This document shows positions 10,921 to 21,833 of a stretch of DNA of 64,000 nt, one piece after another. Position 1 is the first letter of the stretch. Each line of letters begins with the position of its first letter. The stretch spans positions 10,455,747 through 10,519,746 of the forward strand of contig NC_079488.1 of the NCBI RefSeq assembly GCF_020520425.1, written 5' to 3'. The notes beneath the pieces are model-generated. The model was not told the DNA's origin. It searched no databases and saw only the letters and a program-made list of their open reading frames with translations. A program made the position numbers and the translations under genes. This DNA comes from Spinacia oleracea. Taxonomy: Eukaryota > Streptophyta > Magnoliopsida > Caryophyllales > Amaranthaceae.

Positions 10921-12040
10921 GATCCTACCCCGCGTTTATTTCCCCATCAAGTTGGGACGACCTGAAAATCAGCATATTAATGTGAACGGACAGAACCGCA
11001 TAACGAATCTTGGCTCCCTTGGATGTTTCATCTCGGGAGTTGGGACTAAGGATACCCATCGCCAACCGGGGGGTGCATACGCTTCGAATGTTGTCCACTC
11101 GGCACTTTCGCTAGTAGTACACCCGTCCTAAACCCAATCGCTCGCCCATTAGGTCCCTCTCATTGGTGCATGCCCCCTTGGCTTACATCGTGATTGACCT
11201 CTTGGGCGAAATTCGTCTGTTGAAGGCACTACCTCGACCGGGGCATGTGTTGGATCTGCGATAGAAGCGGTACCAAGCCAGGCGCAAAAATTACCCATAG
11301 AAGCCTATCATAAACTACATGACATATTATTATTGCCTCATGATGTAATGTTAGTTATGTGTAGGGAAATATGTGATTGTGTGTGACAAACAATGTTAGA
11401 AAACCAACGACCTTAAAAAATTGCCCAAACATTCATAAACCAATTGGCCAAAGAGTTATACCGAAATACGTGTTCCGCAAACCCGAACGATCGCCCCGAA
11501 AATAAGCGACATTCGGGATGGGACGTTATTAGGCAAGCACGCTAAATTAAAGTCGCATAAACAAAAAATAGACGTGAACAGAGAACGAGAACCAACCAGG
11601 GATGCATTTTCAACGCCCCAGGCTGGGCGCCAAAATTTCTCACGCCCTAAGCTGGGCGCTGAAGTTGCTGCCTGGACTTTTGGTCAGGCGCAGCAGCCTC
11701 GGTGCCCGCGCAAAAAAATATGTAGCAAAAAATAAACCGTTCGTAAAAATTGCTGCAAGGGCGTATGAAAAGAACTCGATTCTTAAAGCGACTAAAAATA
11801 TATAAATAACTCTTCGAGTCGTTGTTAGGCCTCCTACGACGACAATGCTCGGCACCAAAACCGAACATGCCAATAACTATGAATGTCACAATGGGAAAGT
11901 GTTTCGAAAATCCAAAGAATGACCAAAAGAAAGAACCAAAAGTGTACCAACAAAAGAAAGAGCGAAGAAACCAATAGAGAGAGTCAAAGTCTAGACTAAG
12001 TAATGCTTGAAACTTTGGGGCCTAAACTTTAGCTTATCTT
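10921..12040 (+). other. 5' leader of the plus-strand Tat-like element
   Basis: Non-coding. It matches the reverse complement of about 7260-8310 of the minus-strand relative, including the hairpin pair (11608-11663). Short open frames here translate the hairpins and are not genes. Confidence 0.7.
11608..11663. repeat. GC-rich hairpin pair
   Basis: Two palindromes (CAACGCCCCAGGCTGGGCGC and ACGCCCTAAGCTGGGCGC) in the leader, at the position equivalent to 7518-7571. Confidence 0.85.
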
Positions 12041-13753
12041 ATGCATAGGACTGGTCCTGCCACTTGGTGCCGATCGGGAAATCAAAGGTTAGTGCGTCTC
12101 GAAGATACATCGCCAACACCAGGTTTAGTGACTCCAAGCTCCGTCCCTCATCCTTCATTTCAAGGATCTCCGCTTCCCCAACCTCGATCCGCACCCCCAA
12201 ACATGTCCATCGAAGAATTGCGAGACCAGATGGCCCAAATGACCCAACTCATGGGCCAACTGAAAATGGAAAACAAAGCCTTAGCGGCTGCACAAGCCAA
12301 AAATGACCTCGATAACTAGAAGAGGATTGAAAAAATGGTCCTACAGCAAACCATGGGGAGCAATTACTTCTCCCTTGATCCTGAACCTTTTCCTGGCAAA
12401 CTACCAGAAAAGTTTAGTTCATCTGACTTACCAAAGTTTAAAGCCACGGACAATCCCCGTGATCATCTATTGAGCTTTGTGAATGCTATGAACTTGAAAG
12501 GCGTGGATAACTCCATGTATTTACCTGCCTTTCCTTTGTCCTTGGAACCTGTGCCTCTCAAATGGTACTACCACCAGGACCCTAAGCTCTTCCCCACTTG
12601 GGAAGACTTTGTCAATGTCTTCATCAAGAAATACCCGTCGAACATGGATTTTCAAGTCACCATGCGCGAGCTGGAAGTTCTCTTCCGAAAGAAAAATGAA
12701 GGTTTCACAACCTACTTTGCTAGATGGAGGGACCAGGCGGCCCAGCTAATCAATAGGCCTCCCGAAACAGAATTGGGCCAAAAATTCATTGACAACCTGG
12801 ACCCGGCTTACCGACAACACCTTAGGTACCTGGGACTTGACACTTTCAAAAGAGTTTATGATGTGGGAATAAAGATCGAGGATGACCTCGCAAAAACAAT
12901 ACAAAGTAAACCCGTATACAAAAGCAACGCCTACAACAGGGGCAACACATCCCAAGCCCAATAAGTCCATGCTGTAGAGGAGACTCCCGCCCGAAGAAAC
13001 CCTGGAAGATGGGTCCGAGACCGAAAGTTTTCCCCACTCGGGTCGACTTTGGTACAAGCCTTTGAAAGACTAACCAATCAAGGAAAGTTGAGACCTATAG
13101 GCCCCACCCGTGACCCTCCTGTCAAGGGAAAATATTGGGTCGAAGGTACTTACTGCAAATTCCATCAAGGAAATGGGTATGACACTGAAAACTGCTGGAA
13201 TCTAAAACATACGATCTAGGACATGATAGAGGATGAAGTGATACCTCACCCTAACGTTGGCAAACCCAACAACAACAAAAGCCCACTCGGCTCTTGTCAC
13301 CTCTCTCTCGACCAACCAGAAAATGAGAACTTCGACCCTACGGTGTATATTACACCTCAAGGTGCACCACTCGCTGTGGTCCCTATGGATCGAATCGAGA
13401 GAGAAGTGTGCGGTGTGTGGAATGATGATGCTGAAGATATCTACCTGTCTCAAGTCTCGGGCCAGGACCTCTTTACTGAAACTTGGCCCGGGTATGCTCT
13501 CATTGACACCACCCCTCAGGAACCCGAAGTTGACAATCTCACCCGATCCGGAAGGATATATCAATCGGATATTCGCCCACCTCCTATGGACGATATCTCA
13601 GTCAGAAAAACTCCTGAGAATGGACGGCACACCACCGTCACGGAAGTCATTGAAAATCCTCTCTTGAAGCAGCTAAAAAGAACCAAAGCCGAGATTACCA
13701 TCTGGGACCTCATGTGTACTTCAAAGGAACATCGCGAAAAGCTTATCCGCTAA
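12041..13753 (+). pseudogene. Retrotransposon gag (Tat-like), interrupted by in-frame stops
   Basis: The frame starting near 12041 codes a coiled N-terminal stretch (likely start MSIEELRDQMAQMTQLMG, about 12200). It is followed by a typical plant gypsy gag domain (about 12360-12900; landmarks LKWYYHQDP, FTTYFARWRDQAAQL, DNLDPAYRQHLRYLG), then a Cys/His cluster YCKFHQGNGYDTENC near 13150 like a zinc knuckle. Stops at 12317 (TAG), 12962 (TAA), 13217 (TAG) and 13751 (TAA) break it, but the frame is the same before and after each, so there is no frameshift. Gag would form the particle that packages element RNA. As it stands no full-length product can be made. Confidence 0.85.
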
Positions 13754-14389
13754 CTTGACCTCATCTCGGTACCTACAGATATCACACCTAACTCATTGGT
13801 TAGCCACGTCACAAGTAATGCTGGAGAAAAGGCCATAGTTTTCACTGACAAAGACTTGCCCAAGGAGGGGGGTGCTCATAATAAAGCCCTCTATCTAGTG
13901 GTCGGATGCAAAGGACAAAACATCCCCCTAGCGCTCGTAGATAATGGTTCAGCGGTTAACGTTTGCCCGTTGCGAACCGCCCATTTCTTGGGGCTAGGAA
14001 ATGACAACTTCCAAACCTCCACGCAAGGGGTACGAGCCTATGATAACTCTCGAAGACCTGTGTTGAGAAAAAGCAACCTTACCATACAAACCGGGCCTGT
14101 GGCACGCACCACAGAGTTTCAAATAATCGACATCAAGCCCACTTTCAACCTCCTCTTGGGGCGACCTTGGCTCCATGACTTGGGGGGTGTGGCTTCTACC
14201 TTGCACCAAATGGTTAAACTTAACCATAACGGGGTAATACTGGAAATCCGCGACCCTCCCCTCGACATCAATTGTACTATGGTTGGAACGGCCGAAACTG
14301 CAGACGACCTTTATGGGTTTCAAATGGATGAAGCGATCCAGTTCGTCGTAGATTATGATCCAGCATTCCTAGACCCGCGCGCATCCTGA
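13754..14389 (+). pseudogene. Retropepsin-like aspartic protease of the Tat-like element
   Basis: Same frame as gag. The active-site region reads LVDNGSAVNVCPL, so the usual D-T/S-G is D-N-G here. It is followed by a hydrophobic flap region and LLGRPWLHDLG, the ILGRxWL-type block seen in plant gypsy proteases. It would cut the gag polyprotein. A TGA at 14387 ends it in frame with the next segment. The Asn in the catalytic triad is also known from other plant gypsy proteases, so it need not be inactivating. Confidence 0.82.
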
Positions 14390-14983
14390 GTCGTCCCTAG
14401 AATGCTGTTAGCTCAAGGTTATTTCCCAGGAACCCCATTGGGCATAAGGAAAAAGGAATGCACATTCCATCCTTTACCCAACAAATCTACTCCCTTTGGC
14501 TTAGGCTATGAACCAACGGAGGAAGATATTGCTGACCGTCTGTCTAGGCTACGCCTCAACAAGGCCAAACAAACCACCCTCCTTCCCCCATATCAAAGGA
14601 CCCTTAACGGGATGTTCATTCGGGAAGGAGAAGAACACCCATGCTGTGATTTCCCTGAAACCTTCGTTCAGGATGGCTTGCTAAAACCCGGATTTGAAAT
14701 TTTCCATGACTGCCACACCTTGGATGAGGCACCCCACCTCACCAAGACCAAAACAACTGAAATATTGGACAACCAGACTCTATGGACATTGTTTAACGAA
14801 TCGAGGCCTATGGAGGACGAGACTGTGAGGACTACCCTAGCTTTACAAGATGAAGGTTTCGATCCAACCCGGTTAATCTCTCCTGCATCAACACTAGAAG
14901 AGATCGAGAACGGATGGGTGAAGACATATCAGTGGGTCAATGCAAAAGGACCAAAGTTTTACGAGACTAAACCCAAGGCTTGA
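14390..14983 (+). pseudogene. C-terminal segment after protease with G-patch-like motif
   Basis: Still the gag-protease frame. It starts with LLAQGYFPGTPLGIRKKE, which resembles the G-patch motif (GYxPGxxLG) found between protease and reverse transcriptase in Tat/Ogre polyproteins. About 190 codons follow with no further domain, ending TAG-free at a TGA near 14983. Reverse transcriptase would normally come next; instead the sequence turns non-coding and A-rich, so the enzyme part is deleted in this lineage or copy. Confidence 0.7.
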
Positions 14984-16267
14984 GCCATATAGAGCACCAT
15001 AGTAAAAAGCGCCTAGTAGTTCTTTAGATTGGTAGAAAAAATAAAGGCTTTAGATGATCCTAAGACCCCTTAGAATATAAGTTAATTTTATTTCAAGTGT
15101 GTTTTCCTTACTTTCCAAATTAATAAAGGCGTAATATTCCTCCTAAAAACTTTAACACTAAAAAAAAAGAGCACCAAACGTACTTGCAAAGAGGCGGCCC
15201 ACTCTAGGCCCAATAAACAAGGCCCACTCGGTCTTGAATCGTGACATCGAAATTCATCAAACCCCAAAAGAGAACCACATTATCATATTACCAAAACATA
15301 AGGGTCTAACCCATGCAACCCAAAGAAAGCAAAAGAAACCATACAAATGTTACTCAAAAAAAAAACTCATAAAAATAAATGCCGCCCCCGGCATCAACAC
15401 GCACCTCAGCCCACTCAAAAGCCTATACAAAGATCTTCATATCCTCCACACACTAACCCCATTCTCAAAAAAAAATCGAGTCACGAATAGAAAAATTAAT
15501 CCGGACAAAAATGCTTCTCACGCTAACAGTCAAAAAAGCCTCCGAAATAGCCTCAAAATTGATTTTAATACGAGTAAAAAAGCAAAAGCACAAAACAAAG
15601 AGAAAAGAAATAAGTGCAAGAACATATGAAGCAAAGCGTCGAAAAACGACCGCCCAGAAGTCATTTTCAGCGCCTTGGGCTGGGCGCCGAAATCTTTGAC
15701 GCCCCAGCCTGGGCGTTGAAACTCTCTGCTTACCTAAACTTTTTTCCAGAAAGTGTTCGTCATTTTATCCGCACATAACGGAAAAATAACGAACACTTGG
15801 GGGGTACAACACGTATCTAGATATGCGTACCAAAAAATAACTGTACAAAAAACATGATTATCTAGATATGCGTACCCAAAAAAATACGGCAAAAAAAAAC
15901 AGTAGACGAAAATAATGATACTTCACTCATTTGACCGATTAAATAATATGTTTCCACCTCAGGGCATATCTATTAAGACCCGGCATCCTAGAATTTATTC
16001 TAGCTAGAACTACGCGCGACCTGATTCTGACAAGATACGTAGGCAATCCTTACCAAGGATTCGGTCCGATAAAAAAAAAAAACATATATAAATTGTGCAA
16101 AAATTGTTAGACATATATATAAAAAATAGAGGGAGAAACAAAAAATGAAAATAAAATAAAACACGCCTTTATTAAAAAATAATAAGAAGGAAAACAAAAG
16201 TGCTAAGAAGGAAAAACAAACACAACTGGAATAAACAAAGGGCACCTACACCCTAGCAGGAACTACA
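14984..16267 (+). other. Spacer between gag-protease and antisense gene
   Basis: Non-coding, A-rich on the plus strand, with poly-A runs (15150, 15355, 15465, 16070). It carries the hairpin pair 15667-15720. Around 15990-16100 it matches the minus-strand relative near 4950-5070. Open frames of 60-130 codons look like composition effects. Confidence 0.6.
15667..15720. repeat. GC-rich hairpin pair
   Basis: Two palindromes (CAGCGCCTTGGGCTGGGCGC and GACGCCCCAGCCTGGGCG). Confidence 0.85.
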
Positions 16268-17245
16268 CTATTCTAGTTCTTCCGGATCATCAAATAAAGT
16301 CTTGTAGAAGGCAAGGTTCGCAGGATCCACCCCCACAGTCTTCTGCGCTGCCCCTATATCAATCTCCATAAGAACCTGCTTCTGGACGCTAACTTCCAAA
16401 GATGCCAAGACTTGAGAAACATTCTCAGTTACAGCCTGCTCAGCCTCAAGGGCACAGACAATGGCGGGAGAAGGATTATCAACATCAACTAGATTAGTCA
16501 CTGTTTCTACAGGCGGCTGAGCCTTCCTAACCCATACATTGTTCCGGCGACGATCTCCGCGAGAGCTTGCATTTCTTTTAGCAATGGCAGACCCCTTCAT
16601 GTTAGGCATCTTCTTAGGCCTAGAACTGGAACGGGGAGGAACTTCCTTTCGCTTTCGATCAGGACGAGCTTTCACAGTCTTAATACCATGGGTGCGAGGA
16701 TTGGCAGAATCACGGCCCTCATATCTAACCCGAATACGAGGTATCAAAAGCTCAGCCGGCTCCCCATTTCGAGCCTCGATCCTCACAGCTTTATCATCGG
16801 AGCTCATCCACAACTTATAGTTTTCAGAAAGACCCACAAAGCCATTTGTAGTTACGCCCCAACACGGGAGACCATCATAATACTTAGCCCATGCTTGAAC
16901 CCGTGCTTATGAAAAGGCCGCTACTTTAGGTAGTACCGTATCAGAAAAAGGGATGGTCTGCCTTAAGCCGTATTGACGCATGACTCGGTAAGGAAAGATA
17001 TTAATGGGCCGGGATAGCCCCAACAAAGAAACATAAACCGATACATCAGGACCCCCCGTCATAGTAGTCAAACCCCACCACGGTACCACCCACTTAATAG
17101 AACATATACCATGAGTTAAAAAGGAGGCCCACTCGGCCTCGTCCTGGCCTCGGTGCAAACACTTCCGGTTCCCCAAGGCTATAGGGCGATAGTGTTTAGG
17201 ATCGACAGGAATTTCTAAGAGCCTAAGTCGTTCCATGAGCCAAAT

Positions 17246-17431
17246 CTGCAAAAAACAGGTACGATCAGATCAAAAAATAATAAATAAAAAAACGAAGCCT
17301 GGGGCGCAGTTTCAACGGCCAGGACCAGGCGCCGAAAATTTTAACGCCCAGCCCTGGGCGCTGAAACTCAGCTCCAGGGAGGACGAGTAAAAAAGAATGC
17401 AAAAAAGATGCGCAAGGAAAAGATCGATTAA
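17246..17431 (-). other. Probable intron of the antisense gene, containing a hairpin pair
   Basis: On the minus strand a pyrimidine-rich run ends TTTTTTGCAG at 17246, directly before codons that continue the protein. The open frame upstream becomes low-quality after 17431, and there it begins to translate the hairpin repeat. No clean GT donor remains. Confidence 0.5.
17311..17366. repeat. GC-rich hairpin pair inside the probable intron
   Basis: Two palindromes (CAACGGCCAGGACCAGGCGC and AACGCCCAGCCCTGGGCGC). Confidence 0.85.
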
Positions 17432-18072
17432 CTGCAGTAATAGGGGGCTCCCCTTAAAATATTCAGATTTGGCATCCTTCTTCAGCTCATCCGCACTCAG
17501 CAAGGTCTCGGCAACAACCAACGGTATGATAGAATAGCAACTTTCCATCTGGCTAATCAAGGGGATCAACCTTATGTCACCGAACTCACCATTGTTATTC
17601 GACAGCAAATAATGATTCAACAAGAAAAATACAAGGGCTCGAATGTTCAATTTTTTTCCGGTCATATTGTTACTAGGTCTAAAATGATGTTTTACAAGCT
17701 TTGCCAAATTAACCTCATCACCTACAACAATCTCAGCAAGTGTGTTAGCATCTAGTCTTAGGAAAGCCCCTATGGTTGTTTTACCCTCTTCAATGGTGCC
17801 AGGGGTGGCAGGAGTAGCATTAGTAGGAAAACCAAGGATCGCGGCAAATTCATCTGGCAAAGGACATATTTCGTTGCCCCGAAAGACAAAACATGATGAT
17901 CGGAATCCCAAAAGCTTAGGGATGCATGCAGAAAGTTATAATCAATATTAATTTGTTGTAAGCCTAGGAGTGCCTCTAAGTGGTATTCTTTCAACAAAGC
18001 CTTTTCTGCAGGAGTAAGGGCTCGTAGCCAACGCCTAACAGCTCGTTGGAGTGAGAAGGGAGGAATCGACAT

Positions 18073-19085
18073 GACAAAAGCAAGGAGGAATTAAAGCTAA
18101 GCAACTTCAAGAGAGAAGAAAATTGAGAGTTATAGAAAATAGGGACGTATCTAGCCCCTATATATAGCTGAAGACATCAAGTGACATCCTGATCCCATTC
18201 GGAAACGCGTAAAGAAATCCGAAAACCAAAAATCGCCAGGAGAGGACTTTCAGCGCCCACGGCTGGGCGCCGAAATAATTAACGCCCTCCCTTGGGCGCT
18301 GAAAATGCAGCCCAAGGCCAAAATTTCACAAAAACGCGGAACAGGAAAAGACTTAAAACCGTGTCGCTAGACGCGAGGCCCTACTGCAATTAAGATCAAG
18401 CCCAAAAGCACCTTTAGCACCCAAATATCAAAAAATGAATGTTAAAACTTGGTCAAAACTTAGACTCGTCTCAAGGAATATATGTGTACACTTTTCAAAA
18501 CAAATATGAGCAAAATAAATATCAAGGTCATTCTTCGAAACACCAAAAAATAATATATTGTTAAGTCGCTGGTTTCTCAAAAATGAAAAATGTTTGTTTG
18601 TCAAAAGATTAATCCGGGCCAAGCTAAACCGAATATTATTGGAAAATAAACTTTGTCGCCCGGATACTGAAGTCGCACTCCACGACTTCGTCAAAATAGC
18701 ATACCACTATAAAGGTCATTCGCACATACGAGCATGACCCCAGGCATGATTAAAAGACGTTATAAGCTACGTACCTCTCTTGGCAAAAATGACCGACGAG
18801 CCCAATTGCTTGGGGGCTCGCGAAAAAATATATACTCCAACAAAGAGTGTGCAAGGTTAAAATCATGTTCCCGGACTACGCTATACACAGTCCCGTGTTT
18901 GGATAATCTCAAAAAAAAAACAACGGTATTTAAAAAAAAAATATATCGTTAACAGAAATATACACAGTGTGGGCCCACTTATAGGACACACTTAATCAGG
19001 GAATATTGCGACCCACGGACAGGTTGTAAACACAAAAGCCCTTCTACATAGGCAAAATGAAAAGAAAGTAAGAAATTCAAAATGC
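18073..19085 (+). other. Tail spacer of the Tat-like element
   Basis: Non-coding. It contains the hairpin pair 18249-18305. Around 18700-18900 it holds the GCTTGGGGGCTCG block that appears in reverse complement three times in the minus-strand relative. Confidence 0.55.
18249..18305. repeat. GC-rich hairpin pair
   Basis: Two palindromes (CAGCGCCCACGGCTGGGCGC and AACGCCCTCCCTTGGGCGC). Confidence 0.87.
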
Positions 19086-19475
19086 GCTCGCCTACCTTCA
19101 ACGGGCGGGGTGTGCGTCACTAGCCGCGCAGGTCCTCAGTTTTCGAAAAATAAAGTGTTCAAATTCAAAATAGGCTCGCCACCTTCATCCGGCGGGGTCT
19201 ACGTCACAAACCGCGTAGGTCCTTATTTTCAAAAAAACAACAAACAAATTTCAAAACAGATTCGTCCTCTTCTATCGGACGGGGCGTCCACCCTCAGCGG
19301 ACAGGCTCGCCATCTTCAGCCGGCGGGGTCTATGTCACAAACCGCGTAGGTCCTTATTTTCAAAACATAAAAACAGATTCGTCCACTTCTATCAGACGGG
19401 GCGTCCACCCTCAGCGGACAGGCTCGCCATCTTTAGCCGGCGGGGTCTGCGTCACTAACCGCGCAGGTCCTTAGT
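19086..19475 (+). repeat. Tandem repeat of small hairpins in the tail
   Basis: Reverse-complement equivalent of 1165-1690: units end in ACCGCGTAGGTCC and contain GTCCACCCTCAGCGGAC and GCCATCTTTAGCCGGC. About three and a half units, fewer than in the relative. Confidence 0.82.
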
Positions 19476-19971
19476 CGCTGCAGCGATAACTTTTTTCGAT
19501 TTTCCCTTTTTCCAAAAATTAAAGGATTGGTTTTCCGTTTTTCCAAAAAAGAAAGATGTGCTGGATTTTCCTTCGTTTTACGTCCCATAAAAACAAGGGT
19601 GTTTTCTCGTTTAGCTAGCCCTGAAAATGAGAATCTTTAAAAACACTTTTACCTCGTGGTTGGGCTTGGCCAGGCCCAATTACACTTTATAGCTTTGATT
19701 TCGAAAACATCTGTAGCTACTCCCAATGACAAAGTGAGGGAGTTTCTACGTCTCTTTAGATACTTCCAATGACAAAGTGAGGGAGTTTCTATACTATCCG
19801 TTGACAAATCCCAATGACACGTGAGGGATATGTCGACACTTCAAGTGATGACCCTTAAGTCAAATGTTATCACTCGGGGGCTCGTGAGACCCTCGCAAAA
19901 AACAGGTCACCATGACTTGTGTGGCGCACTCCGTCTAATACTTTGACCATCGTCTTACTCCAAGACTCAGT

Positions 19972-19987
19972 CAAAGTGGGGGCTAAC
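19972..19987 (+). other. Polypurine tract
   Basis: CAAAGTGGGGGCTAAC directly before the TG of the 3' LTR, identical to the tract of the minus-strand relative. Confidence 0.87.
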
Positions 19988-20465
19988 TGTAGACACCTAC
20001 TTTTGTCCCCATTCCCGAAAGGGAAGGTTCGATGATGAGAACATAAATCTCCACTTGACAACGCATCTCCTATAAAATAACGAATCTCAATTCCCCTTTT
20101 CATCTCACCCGAAACCTGATATTTATAGAAACCTGCTATTTATGGAAACCTGCTAAAAATAGTAACTGCCGTAATGGGTAGTTGTTAAAAGTGGCAAGCC
20201 ATAAAAGATAGAAACCTGTCAGAATTAGGTGTTGCACTCCAACATAAATCCTAAATGAGATAGAAATTGCAAGAGAATCCTATTCCTAATACGATTCGAA
20301 AATAAGAGTTACGTATTAATTAAAATCCTAACGAGCCTAGAGTTCGTAACGGGCCCAGATGCATTCCATCAAAAAATTAATACGCACTAAAAGACTCTAT
20401 TAAAGTCTCATACACTCCGGATTCTAAGAATCCTAATCTGACAAAGAAACGGCCCAGACCCTATT

Positions 20466-20491
20466 TTCAACACCTGGCTCTGGGCGCTGAA
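20466..20491. repeat. Single GC-rich hairpin motif in the LTR
   Basis: TTTTCAACACCTGGCTC followed by TGGGCGCTGAAA, one imperfect palindrome at the site where the related LTR has three. Confidence 0.8.
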
Positions 20492-20567
20492 ATTACCTGG
20501 GACGTGTTCTTTCCTAATTCCTCGTGGATTAGAGTTCTACAATTCTATCTTTCCACGAAATCTTTTC

Positions 20568-20576
20568 TATAAATAG
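20568..20576 (+). promoter_or_regulatory. TATA-like box in gypsy LTR
   Basis: TATAAATAG, at the position equivalent to 9229-9237 of the other LTR. Confidence 0.5.
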
Positions 20577-21422
20577 GGCCCTAAGTTCGACGCGAAAAGA
20601 ACACAACACACAATTATTATACTGAGTATTGACTCTAAACCCCTAAGCCTAAGCCTCACGCTGCGAAACTGATCACGCGTTCTGTCGCAATCGATCCAAA
20701 CATCGAACAGAACGTATCCTGTCCCGTAATTTGAGATTCGTTAAATAAAAGGAGAAATAGCAAAGTCAAAGTGGTTAGTTTTCTGAGAACCGTGACGTAC
20801 CTCTCAAGGGGCGTCGTAATGTGTCCCTTTTCCATGGTTTAATTGCTTTCCTCGCCCTTTTATGAACTGTTAAACTAATTAAATCTGATTGTTCTATCAC
20901 GCCTAATAAAGATAATATGTTGGGAAATTGGATTATCATGTTAGGTCCCTTAAAACAATCTAAATCAGATAATCGCGCTCGATCTAGTACTATATGTTGC
21001 ATATTGTTAAAATCAACTCAGATTAGTTTAATAGTTAACGCATGTCCCTTCAATTATTTATGCTGAGCTAGTAAGGATATCCTGCCTCTGGAGTTATCGA
21101 AGAGCGAGTACTCCTCTCGGTAGTTACAGTCCCCCGAACCCTTAATCCCTACCTTGCGGGTGTATGTTGAGAGATCCCCACACCAGGGATCACAAGGGAA
21201 CTTACGGCCGTCGTGGTCAAACATAATTGCATATGTCACGATAACCGGGTTTTGTCAGTTTTTCTCATTGTCGTTAAAAACTGAATGGCGACTCCTATAT
21301 TACTAGTCAATTGGGTGTAAACTCACAGGAAATCCAATTACACTTGATTTGACAAAAAGAAACGTCACACCCACGAGGGACAAGGTCACGCATTAGCCTC
21401 GTGCTTTTTCGACCCCCTCACA

Positions 21423-21661
21423 GCTTGATCTCAAAATTATTAGCACTTGTAGTTGGTGCTTGAATCCCACACGTAGCTTCAAATGCTCCCGGTATTCCCA
21501 AGTTCTTAACCGGGAGAGCCATGTTCTCACTAGCTTGCTCACTCACTTCTTGTTCCGTGTCAACACTCAAAGCTTCAAACCGATTATGATTTGACGAGCT
21601 AGATCGAGCACGCCTAAGTCTCCTAAGAGTCCTTTCCAATTCAAGGTCAAGAGGATGCATG
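21423..21661 (-). pseudogene. N-terminal piece of gypsy gag (Athila-like)
   Basis: From ATG at 21661 (MHPLDLELERTLRRLRRA) about 78 codons are open until the junction with the Tat-like LTR at 21422. The last residues, SANNFEIK, match the conserved block that opens the gag domain in Athila-type proteins (NNFEIKxxxIxMIQ, from family knowledge). The gene is cut off by the insertion, so no domain beyond this block is present. Confidence 0.65.
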
Positions 21662-21812
21662 GAGGATCCTTTGACGAGCACGTCCCCTATCAAGCATAAA
21701 CACTCAAGAAAACCGTGAGCAATGCAAAGGAAACACTAAAGCAAGAATAAAATATTTTTTTGTATTTTCAAATAATGAAATAGTCTCAAGTAAACTCAAT
21801 AACAACGACCGT

Positions 21813-21830
21813 TCCCCGGCAACGGCGCCA
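21813..21830 (-). other. Primer binding site (Asp-tRNA-like)
   Basis: TGGCGCCGTTGCCGGGGA on the minus strand, three bases after the LTR end. This form of PBS is common in plant gypsy elements, including Athila. Confidence 0.85.
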
Positions 21831-21833
21831 TTT

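Larger units (their letters stand above)
16268..18072 (-). pseudogene. Antisense gene of the Tat-like element, plant-mobile-domain-like
   Basis: Minus strand. The N-terminal part starts at ATG 18072 (MSIPPFSLQRAVRRWLRALT). The landmark RGNEICPLPDEFAAILGFP near 17860 resembles the 'xLCPTxEEFxxILG' block of plant mobile domain / DUF7745-type proteins. A frameshift lies near 17880. A probable intron spans about 17431-17246, with a clear acceptor (TTTTTTGCAG) but a damaged donor; it contains the hairpin pair 17311-17366. Exon 2 (17245-16268) holds WLMERLRLL and a basic region, and has a single in-frame TAA at 16907-16909. The C-terminus is acidic. Family assignment is from motif memory. Its role in the element is unknown; expression from the opposite strand would need its own promoter near 18.1-18.2 kb (a TATATATAG occurs at about 18158 on the plus-strand listing). 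Confidence 0.7.
10917..21422 (+). mobile_element. Non-autonomous Tat-like Ty3/gypsy element with gag-protease and an antisense gene; 5' LTR not in window
   Basis: Order on the plus strand: leader (10921-12040), gag, protease and a G-patch-like segment (12041-14983), spacer, an antisense gene (18072-16268), tail repeats, polypurine tract (19972-19987) and 3' LTR (19988-21422). No reverse transcriptase, RNase H or integrase is present. The 5' LTR and PBS are missing at the left because a copia element (LTR piece 9868-10916) is inserted just inside the internal region. The 3' end sits in the gag of an Athila-like element. Antisense extra genes are a known trait of Tat-lineage elements. Confidence 0.85.
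19988..21422 (+). repeat. 3' LTR (1,435 bp) of the plus-strand Tat-like element
   Basis: Starts TGTAGACACC and ends CCCCTCACA. It is homologous over its length to the reverse complement of 8375-9867, but carries one hairpin where that LTR carries three. TATA-like TATAAATAG lies at 20568-20576. The flank at 21423 is Athila-like gag. Confidence 0.92.
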
